In this document: positions 1 to 32,219 of the stretch, piece after piece
How the letters are laid out: each line of letters begins with the position of its first letter
How positions within the stretch are numbered: the first letter of the stretch is position 1
Assembly (NCBI RefSeq): GCF_037975245.1
Contig: NC_092582.1
Coordinates: forward strand, 20,238,577 to 20,302,576
Source of the DNA: Apostichopus japonicus
Lineage: Eukaryota > Echinodermata > Holothuroidea > Aspidochirotida > Stichopodidae
Direction: 5' to 3'
DNA length: 64,000 bases
Program-made: the position numbers and the translations under genes
Notes under the pieces: model-generated
What the model was told of the DNA's origin: nothing
What the model saw: only the letters and a program-made list of their open reading frames with translations
The model's database searches: none

Positions 1-242
1 TCATACTCAAGGTAGCAGTAACCATTGCAATGAAAGTTTAAATAATGTAAAATGTCAAAGGTCTGAAAAAGGGTGTAGCAAACTCCACTTCAGTTGTGAG
101 GCTCATGTAGGACAACATTGCTGGATGTATGATGATCGATGTGCCTCTGGTGTGATGACGTCATAGTGGTCATATACCCAAATTTCGGAAGAGATTTGCA
201 GCACCATGGACTGCCGATATAGCTGTAGTGGTCTTTACGTCA

Positions 243-350
243 TAACCAGCAGTAAATAAGAATTGAATGTGTACCAAGTGGTTTGACAGATATATAGTAA
301 ATCAATAAAGAATAACACACCAGAAACATTCCACTTCACTACCGGTTTCG
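243..350 (-). mobile_element. SINE body fragment, same family as 61.9 kb
   Basis: The minus strand repeats the 61996-62095 body (GAAACCGGTAGTGAAGTGGA, TCTGGTGTGTTATTC, ACTATATATCTGTCA). The tRNA-like head is replaced by the (CA)n/(TA)n array at 354-490. It lies downstream of protease exon 14 within an intron. Confidence 0.6.
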
Positions 351-353
351 TAT

Positions 354-401
354 ACACACACACACACACACGCACACACACACGCACACACACACACGCA
401 T

Positions 402-490
<89 letters not shown>
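354..490. repeat. (CA)n then (TA)n microsatellite
   Basis: 354-422 is (CA)n with CG interruptions; 423-490 is (TA)n. It ends 17 bp from the donor of protease exon 14. Confidence 0.97.
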
Positions 491-493
<3 letters not shown>

Positions 494-506
494 CGCTTGG
501 TCTAAC

Positions 507-22336
<21,830 letters not shown>

Positions 22337-22789
22337 GAGATATAACTGTCGAAAAACACGAAGTAGAAATACACGTTTTTTTTTTAAATTATCTGCTTGC
22401 ATGGTAATATTGATAATTCATCACATACTCCACGAGGCTTATTTTTAACTTTAAGCACTAGATCATGATATCATCAACGTGATTTTAAACTACAGAAAAT
22501 ATAAGTACGAGGGGTTGTTAATTGCCGTTATGAGTCGAGTTCACTGTAATTTCGGTGAACTTTGGAGGCTTGGGAAGCCGTAACGACATTACACAGAGAT
22601 AGAGATGATGGTTACAAAAGCCGTACTTAATGTCTCTGGCATCAGCATTGCCACGAATAAAATGTTCTGAAATGGTAACGTATAAATTTAATGTTAATAT
22701 TGCATAGCTCAAGAATAGAATGAGTGCTGGAAATGTTTCTATGTAGCTATTCTGGTTTTCAAGATATCATCCGATGCTACTAAAATTGT

Positions 22790-22945
22790 TAGTGGGTGGG
22801 CCGTTTCGAAAAGGGACCATCGTGAAACTATGTAAGCTTAGCGAAGCCAATAAATTTTTGGCAAAACTGCCTCCCAGACTGCCGGAAGTGGCACTTCAAA
22901 GGCCTTGTAAGTTGCATCTAAACATTTTTATTTTGAGATCTCATA
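22790..22945 (+). mobile_element. Dispersed repeat piece, also at 40.74-40.90 and 60.44-60.61 kb
   Basis: Shared GTGGGTGGGCCGTTTCG, AAATGCCTCCCAGA-like, GCCGGAAGTGGCACTTC and CCTTGTAAGTTGCATCTAAAC. The 22.8 and 60.4 kb copies are duplication pairs; the 40.7-kb copy lies inside the nested hAT MITE, so this is probably hAT-MITE sequence. Confidence 0.55.
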
Positions 22946-23310
22946 TTTTAGAAATTTACACTCAAAAAATGAGATTAATTTAGAAAAATTTATTCAGTAA
23001 AATTACTTTCTAGAAAAATAGGACTTTAAGATACTTTATAAGCTCTGCTTTATTCATTGTTTTACACAGGTCGATGACGATATAACAACACGCCATTAGA
23101 TGGTAGCCATAGCCTTTATATTCTGAGGGGAAGCCACGTGGAGAATTAAGGTGTTGATGAAATTATTAGGTTTGTGTTGTCATCATTTGTTTTACATTCC
23201 AAACTGGGCCCAACTGGAGAGAGGGGGGGGGGGGTGTGTAAATGAGTTGAATGGGTGGGCCATGTAGGGGACAGTGCCTCAATATTCTTAGTTACTTAGT
23301 TAAACCATCG

Positions 23311-23518
<208 letters not shown>

Positions 23519-23559
23519 GTTGGTTAGCTTCATGATCAAGATCTAGATCATCTAAAGAT

Positions 23560-24033
23560 CATTGCAGTACATTATTACTTCCATTGTATCATGCGATAAA
23601 CCGGGGTTTCCGTTTTCCAATTTCTTGAAATTTCGTGATTGTTTTTCGGTTCTTTCGCTAAGGGTTTTTTGCAGGGGAATACCCATTTCTATTCGAATTC
23701 CTTTTTATTTGAAGAGTCTTTCGAGTTCGTTTCATGCGAAGCGGAAATAGTTAATGTACTGATAGGTGTCTGTAGAGCCTTTAAACGATCTGCTTACGGA
23801 AATGGCTGATGGATTCTGCAAGGTCACGGATCAAGTTTTCTGAACTATAACGCAAGGATTGGTCGAAATCGATAAAATTTATGATTAAAGCGATATCTGA
23901 TTGTAAGTTTTTGAAGTCTGGTTTTTTACCTCCAAAAACTACTGACTCGGCGATCTTCATAGACCAACTTGTTTTTGTCTCTAACTTTACTGTCGGTATA
24001 GGCCTGTGCGATGGCAACTATACGCTACCATAC
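23560..24033 (-). other. Decayed ORF-like segment, also at 62.2-62.64 kb
   Basis: The minus frame 24017-23781 ([36 protein letters not shown]) and the copy-2 frame 62562-62260 (SSEHLIRGLADRI, KKNPYRT-like) look like remnants of one mobile-element ORF with differing frameshifts. Family not recognised. Confidence 0.35.
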
Positions 24034-24072
24034 TATATATTAGATTCTTCTTCTTTGTTTAATTTCTGTTTT

Positions 24073-24077
<5 letters not shown>

Positions 24078-24163
<86 letters not shown>
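24078..24163. repeat. (TA)n microsatellite
   Basis: Pure TA array at the left boundary of the Penelope-rich insertion in copy 1. Confidence 0.95.
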
Positions 24164-24166
<3 letters not shown>

Positions 24167-24178
24167 GCCTAGATGATA

Positions 24179-24261
24179 CCTTAGGTGGACACCAAATGGT
24201 AAAAAAAGCGACCTTAGGTCGACAGTGTACCTTAGGTCGACATTTCCGTGTCCACCTAAGG
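24179..24261. repeat. 83-bp perfect-arm hairpin
   Basis: CCTTAGGTGGACAC (24179-24192) and its exact reverse complement (24248-24261) flank a centre holding two direct ACCTTAGGTCGA-type units. The outer flanks also pair loosely (AATGGTAAAA / TTTTACTACCATT). Absent from the matching place in the duplicate near 62.64 kb. Possibly a tiny MITE. Confidence 0.5.
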
Positions 24262-24439
24262 TTTTTACTACCATTTTAAGAAACTTTTTTATTGTCGCAA
24301 ATAGCTTTATAATGTTCTCCGTCCTCTAAAACGTTCATTTAAAGGTTTGGTTAGGGTCGGTTCAGGATATTATTAGAGAAAACCAGAGAAATAAGATATG
24401 ACTCATAATTGACAAATAAGGAGTAAGTTATAGAAAATA

Positions 24440-24481
24440 TATTGGAATTTTCGGTCCCCCTGGGACCTTCGTCAGCAATAC
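24440..24481 (-). ncRNA. Candidate hammerhead ribozyme (type I), Penelope relic 2
   Basis: The minus strand reads UAUUG-CUGACGA-A-GGUCCC-AGG-GGGACC-GAA-AAUU-C then CAAUA. Stem I is UAUUG/CAAUA (5 bp), helix II GGUCCC/GGGACC (6 bp), and the CUGANGA and GAA cores are exact. Stem III is a tiny AAUU, with predicted cleavage after UUC. One extra A follows CUGACGA compared with the textbook core. Very short stem III hammerheads are known from Penelope-like elements. Confidence 0.75.
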
Positions 24482-24579
24482 TTGGCAGTCGAATGAAAAG
24501 TACAAAATGTGACACAATGAAAGTATGACGCTAGATAAGTGTAAGGTGCAATGATGGAATTAAAACCAAATAAACCATG

Positions 24580-24960
24580 ACTATACAAGAAGCAGATTAA
24601 GGAGCAAAGAACGGATTACATATATGCTTGTAGAACTGATAGTTGTTAAGGCCGGTGATGTGAGACTTAATACGAAAGATCCAATGATTTCTTTACGTTT
24701 ACGTTCAGTAGTTGATTTGAAGTTCGAGGCAATTAAAATACGTTTTAGGTTTTTTTCGAGAATGACTATGAAGATTGAAATGTTCGGAGACTGGGAATCC
24801 TGCAAAATAATCACGAATAGATTTTTTGTGATTATTAAAACGTAAGCGGAATCGGGAGCCTGTTTCACCTACATAATTGCCCTCTTTGCAAAGTACACAA
24901 TAGAAAATGTAAATAACATTAATAGAATCACAAGAGAGGGAAGGGGGTCTTAGACTAAAG
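24580..24960 (-). pseudogene. Second Penelope-like relic: GIY-YIG domain of a different family
   Basis: Minus-strand reading gives CDSINVIYIFYCVLCKEGNY, then VGETGSRFRLRFNNHKKSIRDY and PVSEHFNLHSHS. This is the GIY-YIG domain of a Penelope-like element, clearly different from the one at 25.4 kb. Frameshifts follow; another frame gives FRIKSHITGLNNYQFYKHIC. It lies just upstream (minus sense) of a hammerhead-like motif at 24440-24481. Confidence 0.75.
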
Positions 24961-24964
24961 TCGT

Positions 24965-25134
<170 letters not shown>

Positions 25135-25166
25135 AAAGATAAACAAGCGAATATTTTTAACAACGA

Positions 25167-25211
25167 CATACTGCTACATTTCGGAGTGGTCACCACTCCA
25201 TCGTCAGGCAA
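25167..25211 (-). ncRNA. Candidate hammerhead ribozyme (type I), Penelope relic 1
   Basis: The minus strand reads UUGC-CUGACGA-U-GGAGUGGU-G-ACCACUCC-GAA-AUGU-A then GCAG. Helix II is 8 bp with a one-base loop. Stem I pairs the bases before CUGACGA with GCAGU, and stem III is at most one A-U pair (cleavage after GUA). It lies 3' of the GIY-YIG frame on the same strand, where these ribozymes sit in Penelope-like elements. Confidence 0.7.
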
Positions 25212-25382
25212 TTGTACAAGATCAATTAAATACAAGGGCTAATATACATCCAAGGACGACAATAGTGATAAGCATGAGTGATTTTTAAACTAGGAATGAT
25301 TAGAACAACCAGCAATTGTTTTAGTGAATATTATTAACTTAGAGATGAATAGAACAACCAGCAATAAAAAAGTAAATAGGGT

Positions 25383-26114
25383 TTAGAATAGCTCCAACCC
25401 GTAGCTCGCTACATTTCTATTGAGGTCAGCTTTTAAGTCTTTTATTAGGAGACTCTCTTTAATCTTCCTCCTGAACCACTGGGGTTCATTACCAATAGTT
25501 GCACAATGGTCAACAAAAGTAGGCAGATGATGTTTATGCGCAGTACAATGAAGGTTAGTAGCGCCTTTCTGACCACCTAAAGAGCTCATCAGATGTTCTT
25601 TGAATCTATCCTTAAGCCGTCTATTGGTTTCTCCGACATAAAAGGAATCACAGTCAGGACAGTTAGTCCTGTAAGCAACATCGTTGGCATAATCTAACTT
25701 ATAAGCATCCTTGAAATTGAACAGAGCAGAGATTTTCTTTTGCAGAAAAATTATTTTGATATGTATATTGTCATTACACAACCCCTTAATGTAACTACCT
25801 AAAGTCTTAGCGAGTTTATCACTGCTGGGGCCACAATATGGTAATTTAACATACACAGTATTTACTTGGGTCTCCCCATGATCTAATTTAATTACAGGAC
25901 CCATGCCCAGTTGTTTTCTTAATATATAAGTATAGTTTTCTATATCGTGCAACAACTTCCTAGGGTAACCATTTAAAGTCAAAATACGTCTAAATTGCAA
26001 TTCATGAACGAACAAGGAATCCGACGAACGCAATCTACGTGCACGTTCATGTAAAGCCTTAATAACCGCAATTTTATACTTTTTGGGACACCAGGATTTC
26101 CAATTAATGAACAA
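25383..26114 (-). pseudogene. Penelope-like element C-terminus with GIY-YIG endonuclease domain
   Basis: A 243-codon frame downstream of the RT fragment. After RT thumb-like sequence (NGYPRKLLHDIENYTYIL) comes the endonuclease: VAYRTNCPDCDSFYVGETNR, then LKDRFKEHL and HHLPTFVDH, a GIY-YIG-type nuclease joined to a Penelope RT. The frame is intact to its stop, about 170 bp before a candidate hammerhead ribozyme, as expected at the 3' end of such elements. It is one frameshift away from the RT fragment. Confidence 0.88.
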
Positions 26115-26455
26115 CCCTGTAAAAGTTTTCTTACGGAAAACTGAAGTGGCGATATAGTGTCAGTACCGCTTGAGCCAACCGTTCTGAAAATATCTATATC
26201 AAGAAAAGCACATTTACCCCCGCATTCCATTTCATAAGTAAATTGAATAGATTTATGAAAAGAGTTCAATACATGTAGAAAATCATCCACGTAGTCTGCT
26301 GAAATAACTACAAAAATGTCATCCACATATCTTCTATAAAAGTTAAGTTTAGGACAAATTTGGATCAATTTCTCCTCAAGGTGGCACATAAACAAGTTGG
26401 CTAAACAGACACTCAAGGAAGAGCCCATGGCACACCCATCAATTTGCTCATACAT
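25979..26455 (-). pseudogene. Penelope-like element reverse transcriptase fragment
   Basis: The minus-strand frame opens with IDGCAMGSSLSVCLANLFM and continues to YRRYVDDIFVV (the YxDD catalytic box), FHKSIQFTYEM and CAFLDIDI. These are RT motifs in the spacing seen in Penelope-like retroelements. The frame shifts near 26114-26150, after which the other frame continues the protein (WKSWCPKKYKIAVIKAL). The N-terminal RT part is missing; the relic stops where an inverted piece of the same element begins. Confidence 0.85.
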
Positions 26456-26478
26456 AAAATTGTTAAAAATAAAGTGGG

Positions 26479-26695
26479 ATGATTTTCTACATGTATTGAA
26501 CTCTCTTCATAAATCTATTCAATTTACTTATGAAATGGAATGCGGGGGTAAATGTGCTTTTCTTGATTATAAAATTGCGGTTATTAAGGCTTTACATGAA
26601 CGTGCACGTAGATTGTGTTCGTCGGATTCCTTGTTCGTTCATGAATTGCAATTGCAATGTGTTCTTTACAAAAGCAATCAAATCTACTGTATGAA
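26479..26695 (+). mobile_element. Inverted, internally deleted piece of the same Penelope-like element
   Basis: On the plus strand, 26479-26650 repeats the RT sequence of the minus-strand relic (DDFLHVLNSLHKSIQFTYEM, CGGKCAFLD). It then jumps straight to YKIAVIKALHERARR, omitting about 120 nt. The two pieces lie head to head, an arrangement typical of Penelope-like insertions. The insertion's right boundary against the duplicate copy is near 26695. Confidence 0.8.
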
Positions 26696-26761
26696 GTAGT
26701 ACCAAGTATAATTTTAATGTTCCTTTGTTAATTTAATTAGCCTGTTGAATGTTTTTCTTCA

Positions 26762-26998
26762 TTGACAAACAATGCAAACCCTTCGATTTTAGTTATATTG
26801 ACCTTTCTGAGAAGGACCGTCGCTGACCAACTCACGAAGTCTTCGGCTTTGAGTACAGCGTTTCTGTATGTTGCCGTGTTGGATGAATCTAACCGTAATA
26901 GTAGTTACCGACTGTGCGATCGGCGGTTTAGTCAATGTCGACTTAACAATTCGCGGTTGCCTCACAATTTTGCAAGGTCGGTTAGAGTGACTCCATAG
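26762..26998 (+). other. Conserved open block of unknown function (copy 1)
   Basis: A 78-codon open frame (…SSALSTAFLYVAVLDESNRN, SSYRLCDRRFSQCRLNNSR…) kept open in both duplication copies with few changes. No family recognised. It may be part of a mobile element or merely well conserved because the duplication is young. Confidence 0.35.
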
Positions 26999-28949
26999 TC
27001 AAAAGGAGTGATGTTTCACGCGGACGGACTGATTTATTGGGTGTGCATGCAAACACATCACTGGATATAAGAAACTTGAAACGTACACTTTGGATGTTCT
27101 TGTTTACTAAAGGTATCAATGGATTTGCGGCTTTAGATATCACATTGCTCCAGTGTTCCAGACAGTCATGATTTAAGGTTAGGGTAATTAGTTCAATTCT
27201 TTGTCATAAAGGGGACACAGTGACACATTTTATCGGTTAGGCGTTAGGAGGCACGTTAATTATGTGGGTGGGGGTGGGCGGGGGATGGGGTTAGGGAGCC
27301 TACTCAGCAGCTGCTTCATTTAATCATTTAACGGAAGGATGTGATTACTGCTCTACATTTATGAGACTATAGGCTGTATGGGGCTCAGTTCTTAGAACTT
27401 CGTACTAACTCTTTTGTTATGATGCAGCATGTTACTTTAAAGGTTAACTACGCTAATTGATGTTATGCAATTCCTAAATGGTGTATTATTATGCTAATTT
27501 GTAAACGTAGAGCACAATCAGTGCAGTTCTAAGCTACGGTCGAGTAACCTCACCGAATGTCATATAAATTAGTTTTCAAGGAGTGGCTCTCGCTCTTCTC
27601 CCAGTGGCACCAACCTGTACGTCACGCCACGTAAAACGACTATGTCTGCCTAGCCCTTACAAAACCTACCTTTTCCGTTCCGGCCTTTCTTCACCATGCC
27701 AACCACGCTGTGTGTGACTTACTCTTAACTCTCTCTTGGGTACCATTCTTCTGAACTTATTATTTACCTTACCTGGTCCTGTTCTCTATACCGGAGCTGT
27801 TATTTATACGAAAAGCGCCTTCCGGAAGCTTCCAGAACCACCCGCACTACGGTTACAGACTACCCTGGGATTTGACACCCACGGAGAGCCCAGCGGTAGC
27901 CGAGGTACCTTGCGTGCGCGTTAAGTTAACTTTAAGTATTAAGGTATGTAATGTATTTATGCTAAGTTATATATATTTTTGTTACCAAGAGACACGCATT
28001 AGATTCTTTTAAAACAAAACCTCTCTAACCTACTTATTGTGTTCGTTTCCCAAACCATGATATCTGGACTTCGTAACACTTTGGATAGGAATACAAGAAG
28101 GAAAATGTTTTTAAAGACGTTGGGGTTTTCAACATTTCCCCCTTAAAATGGTAGTCAAAGCAAACTTTGTTTTTGACTAGGGGAAAAGCACATATACTAA
28201 ACTTCCTGGTGAAATTTGCATGTAGTTCTTAAATTGCGTTTTCGAGATCTTCATAGTTGAATATGTCATAGTTTGTTACCATGATTGAACTTGAAGCACA
28301 CAGGTCTGATGTCATAGTTGCGCAATGACAGCAATATTGGTTTACTTTTTCATTATTTTCACTTTATTGTTTTGACCTTGGATTGGACAATATTCCAAAT
28401 TTGGTGTTGTGCAGTGATCAATACCCAATTGACTGTTTATATGAGTATTCAGATGTTAATGCATTGCACTTTTGAGGACGAAAGTGTATTTTATCAACTT
28501 ATAAACATAAACAAATTGGTCAATGTGCATCTATAGATACACATCTCTATGTACTCTTGAGCTTTAAATGTAGTTATCTCGAATACGATAGTTCTGAACT
28601 GAATGTCAATTTCACTAGAATGCTTACGCTATGTTCCGCTTTCATCAGACAAACATGAATTTTCCTCTTGGCTATTCAACCCCATAAAAAAAGGATACTG
28701 GTTCTTAGCGCAACTTTGCGTGTTTATCTAATTTAAAACCCAAGTTATAGTCTAACTATGCCTTAGTATGCACTATTGCACGACTAACATTTGTTTTTTT
28801 TTCCGGGAGATGAACTAAACACATCCTTATATACACGGCACTCCGCCTCATTTACAATGGTAACATTGTTTAAAACCAATCAATGTAATTGTTTCATTTG
28901 TGGTATTTGCCGTAGATTGCACCATTTGACGTCTAAAGGGGAGGATCCC

Positions 28950-29390
28950 CCCCCTACATGGGGGAGTCGGCTTCAAGGACCACATCAAACATTCGCAATA
29001 TGGTGATGACATCGCCATCTGGACCATGGCCACTCAGAGCAGAGGAATACCTACAACGCTACCTCAACCGAATATACAACTGTTACAACGACTGGGGAAT
29101 GGAACTCAACTCAACCAAGTCACAAATACTCTACATCGCCAAACACAAAGATAAAAGGAAGCAACCACATCTTGAACATCGTCATACCAGTCGCAAATCA
29201 AGTTCGCTTCCTGACATTACTTATCGATAAACTCAGCTTCGGAAACCACCATCAAAACACCCTCACGGAGAGTCAGACAACAAGTGAATCTATACTACGA
29301 AGAATAGCCGGTTCATCGGAAACCCCAGAGCATCACCACTCACAGCCATGAAGATTTACAAGATTTTATGTCATTATTTGCCACCGCATG
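28950..29390 (+). pseudogene. Non-LTR retrotransposon (LINE) RT relic
   Basis: The plus strand at 28996-29040 reads QYGDDIAIWTMATQS (RT catalytic YxDD box). After a frameshift it continues YLQRYLNRIYN, NDWGMELNSTKSQILYIAK and RFLTLLIDKLSFGNHHQNTL, the order found in jockey/RTE-like LINEs. There are several frameshifts and no complete domain. It lies in the 3.3-kb block that is missing from the other duplication copy. Confidence 0.7.
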
Positions 29391-29732
29391 AACTGTGAAC
29401 TGCACTGTTGTGGTAGATTTTAGTATCAAATGGCTGCTTTATCTGACTAGGACAATCTTCACCCTGCAATTTGAATCTCCAAAAGCTTCCATTAACGTCA
29501 ATTATTTGAGAAGATAATGAAATATGAGAAGCTGGCAAGAATAGCATACTGCACATCAATTGAAACGAGGAGATTATACATAACAGTACTGCTGCAACTT
29601 GCAAGCAGTTACTTCAGATAATCTATATGCGGTGAGCAACGTACCAGCCCTCCAGGTTTATTGTGCCACCTTTATGCGACTGCTGAATGGTTATTAATCC
29701 AGGGAGCTGTTTAATCTGAATAAACCAAGTGA

Positions 29733-30109
29733 TTTAAAGGGTGTGAAGACTCGCGCAAAAAGAAACGTCTAATGCCAGTAATCTGGCCTAGTTTCGAATG
29801 AGATGTAACAGAACTGTTAGACACCACCATCGATCGCAGAAAAAAAAACACACACAGCTTGCTACCATCGGTAATTAGACTCTAGTGTATAGTCAGTACA
29901 TACAGCTGCGGTCAATACCCACAGCACTGTGTACAAACAATTCAACGATGGACATCTCAGGTCCAGCTAAAGATAACAAGGTATCACCTTCCATTACTGT
30001 ACTGTCTGCATTTTGTAACGACACGAAAAAAACGTCACTTGCAAGCAACGGAAAGTTTACTTTTTCAGATTGCCGCACGCGGTTTGGGGAGAGTCTTCAA
30101 TGCCTTTAA
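29733..30109. mobile_element. TTAA-flanked MITE, copy A
   Basis: Ends are TTTAAAGGGTGTGAAGAC and the inverse GTCTTCAATGCCTTTAA, with TTAA at both edges, as for piggyBac or Kolobok target sites. The same family occurs at 34452-35054. No coding sequence. Confidence 0.72.
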
Positions 30110-30736
30110 GTATCGTGTGGGTTATTCTTTCTTTCAAGTTTTAGAAACAATATCTTTTGATCTTGTCACCACAATTCTTGTAGAAAACTTTCAGTTGACT
30201 CTGAGGTACCGTAAAAATCATATGATCTTTATATCCATCAGTGCTTCTTTATACCCTATAATATTGCTGTTAATAAGCACGTTTCACCCTCATGAAAGAA
30301 TAGCAAGTTCGATAAAAAGGGTCACCATACACGAAGGCAAAATTGCACTAGATGCATCGACAAGAAGTTCACATTAACTGGAGAATGTAGTCGGATTTGT
30401 GTTATAATCCGTATCTTATAAGATAATAGCTTCTTCTCTTAACAATAATGATGTCTATAAAACTTAAATGATGCTCAAGTGGCATAATAAAAAGGTTTAT
30501 ACTTACAGTTTGTCCCTTTTAGGTCTCGTTGAAAGTTTAATCTTGTGCAGTTTCTCTGTTGTTGATAAGCTGCTGCTTAAGCACTGATATGGCTTGATGT
30601 GTTACCGAGAAGCCTCTTTTATTGCGGTTTAACGTTTACATAGAATTGAACCACAGGGAAACAGCGGAAGAACATGATATGTCGCAACGCGTTAAAGAGA
30701 ATCCAATTTCAAAGACACTGTTTCATTGATAGGTAG

Positions 30737-31846
30737 TGTTACGTTGGAATGCGAGAGGTCTCGATAATTAATTTTAACGAGACACAAGCCTGAGTTCGTT
30801 TCCGTAAGGAACACAGACAAATTGACGAGTCTAGAGAATTTAAATGAGAACGTAAACTATATTGAACAATGGATTTCGAACCAACAGCAACAAGTAGTAA
30901 TTACAAATATATAGAAAATTACTCACAAACTTAACAAGATAGGATACACTTTATAACACGCTGGTCTCTTCCAACGGCGATATCCCTCAGCGGCCACGAC
31001 CTTGATGACGACGATTCTCGGTCCGTTGTACCGCGAAATTCACTGGTCCTCGACGAAGTTTCTCGCGATCCCAGAAACAGCAGTCACCTTCTTTCTGGCG
31101 ATGCTCCAAAATAGAAGACGGACTTCCAGCCACAATCGAGTGAAGCACAAGTCGAACTTCTCGCCGACTAAATATTACCAGAGTCAGTCCAAAATCAGCT
31201 TTATAGCCACCAACTCCTGGCGTAACGAACTTCCTCAACGGAGACAGAAATTCTTCACCTTCTCCGCAATAACGACTGAAAACTGTACTTTCACAGTAAA
31301 GTCCTCTTCAAACTTCTGAATGGAAGTGTAAAATCAATCTTGGTATCGATATCTCAATCCTTCAGAAAATACTGGTAGTTGAGCACTGACGATATATAGT
31401 AGAATGATATAATATGTGTCGTACGTCGCTTGTATTCGTACAGAAACTGAGAAACTCTCCGATCTGGGCGGGTTTATATACGATTCGCCATGTCAAGAAT
31501 CATCTAGATCTCTCTCGATACACCCGAGTAACAACGCGACCCGGTTTCTCTATTCTTGGAAGTCCTTTGCATCGCTCGCGAACATTCCAGAGAATCCACG
31601 AAGATGTGTACAGCTTACACACGATCTCACGTAAACCGACGTTAACCCGAGACCAGCGCGTCATCACAAGGAATATACCAGAACAATCGTGTATTGCTCA
31701 TTACATAAACAACATCCTGACGTTAACCCGACCTAATTTCTCAAATACTGATTTATCACGTAGGCAATTTCAATACTTTCTATATTATAACATTAGGTTC
31801 CTCACTAGCAGTGACTAGCGTTAGGCTACAATGGGCCCTCGTAACA
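30737..31846. mobile_element. Solo LTR, 1.1 kb, with 4-bp target-site duplication
   Basis: Begins TGTTACG and ends CGTAACA (TG...CA with a 7-bp inverted end), flanked by GTAG on both sides (30733-30736, 31847-31850). The matching site in the duplicate (63704-63707) reads GATAGGTAGACTGC with no insertion, so the edges are exact. No protein-coding retroviral-type sequence is present; ORFs inside (such as 31414-31818) look fortuitous. Confidence 0.85.
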
Positions 31847-32064
31847 GTAGACTGCACCATACTTATGCGGCATGGAACCGAGGATGAGAATAAGTGCTGT
31901 GTTGAAATGATACCTTATTTAAATATTATATAGTTAGTCAAGATTTCACCTTCGCGAGAGAGTACGTATCGGCTTCACGGAAACAAATCGAACTACACTT
32001 TCTTTAAGAAAACTTAAGGAACATAAAAGATTAAATCATAAGAATGGTACCGGTTAGAGCACTG

Positions 32065-32218
32065 ATACAATACGAAAATACATGCAGGCTAACCGAGAAC
32101 CATACGAAAGAGCATGCAGGGTAACCGAGAACTCCACGAAAGTACATGCAGGATATTCGAGAACTCCACGAAAGTACATGCATGATAACCGAGAACTCCA
32201 CGAAAGTACATGCAAGCT
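32065..32218 (+). repeat. ~36-bp minisatellite (copy 1)
   Basis: Four to five units of CCGAGAACTCCACGAAAGTA then CATGCAGG. The corresponding array in copy 2 (63920-64000) is cut by the window end. Confidence 0.88.
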
Positions 32219-32219
32219 A

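Larger units (their letters stand above)
27146..30485. other. 3.3-kb block present only in copy 1
   Basis: Flanks join directly in copy 2 (63460-63490). Contains a LINE relic (28.95-29.39 kb), the TTAA MITE (29.73-30.11 kb) and unassigned sequence 27.15-28.9 kb. Confidence 0.7.

Noticed and set aside
31414-31818. 134-codon plus-strand frame inside the solo LTR
   Set aside because: No recognisable domain. It lies wholly within an element defined by TG...CA ends and an empty site, so it is not a host gene.
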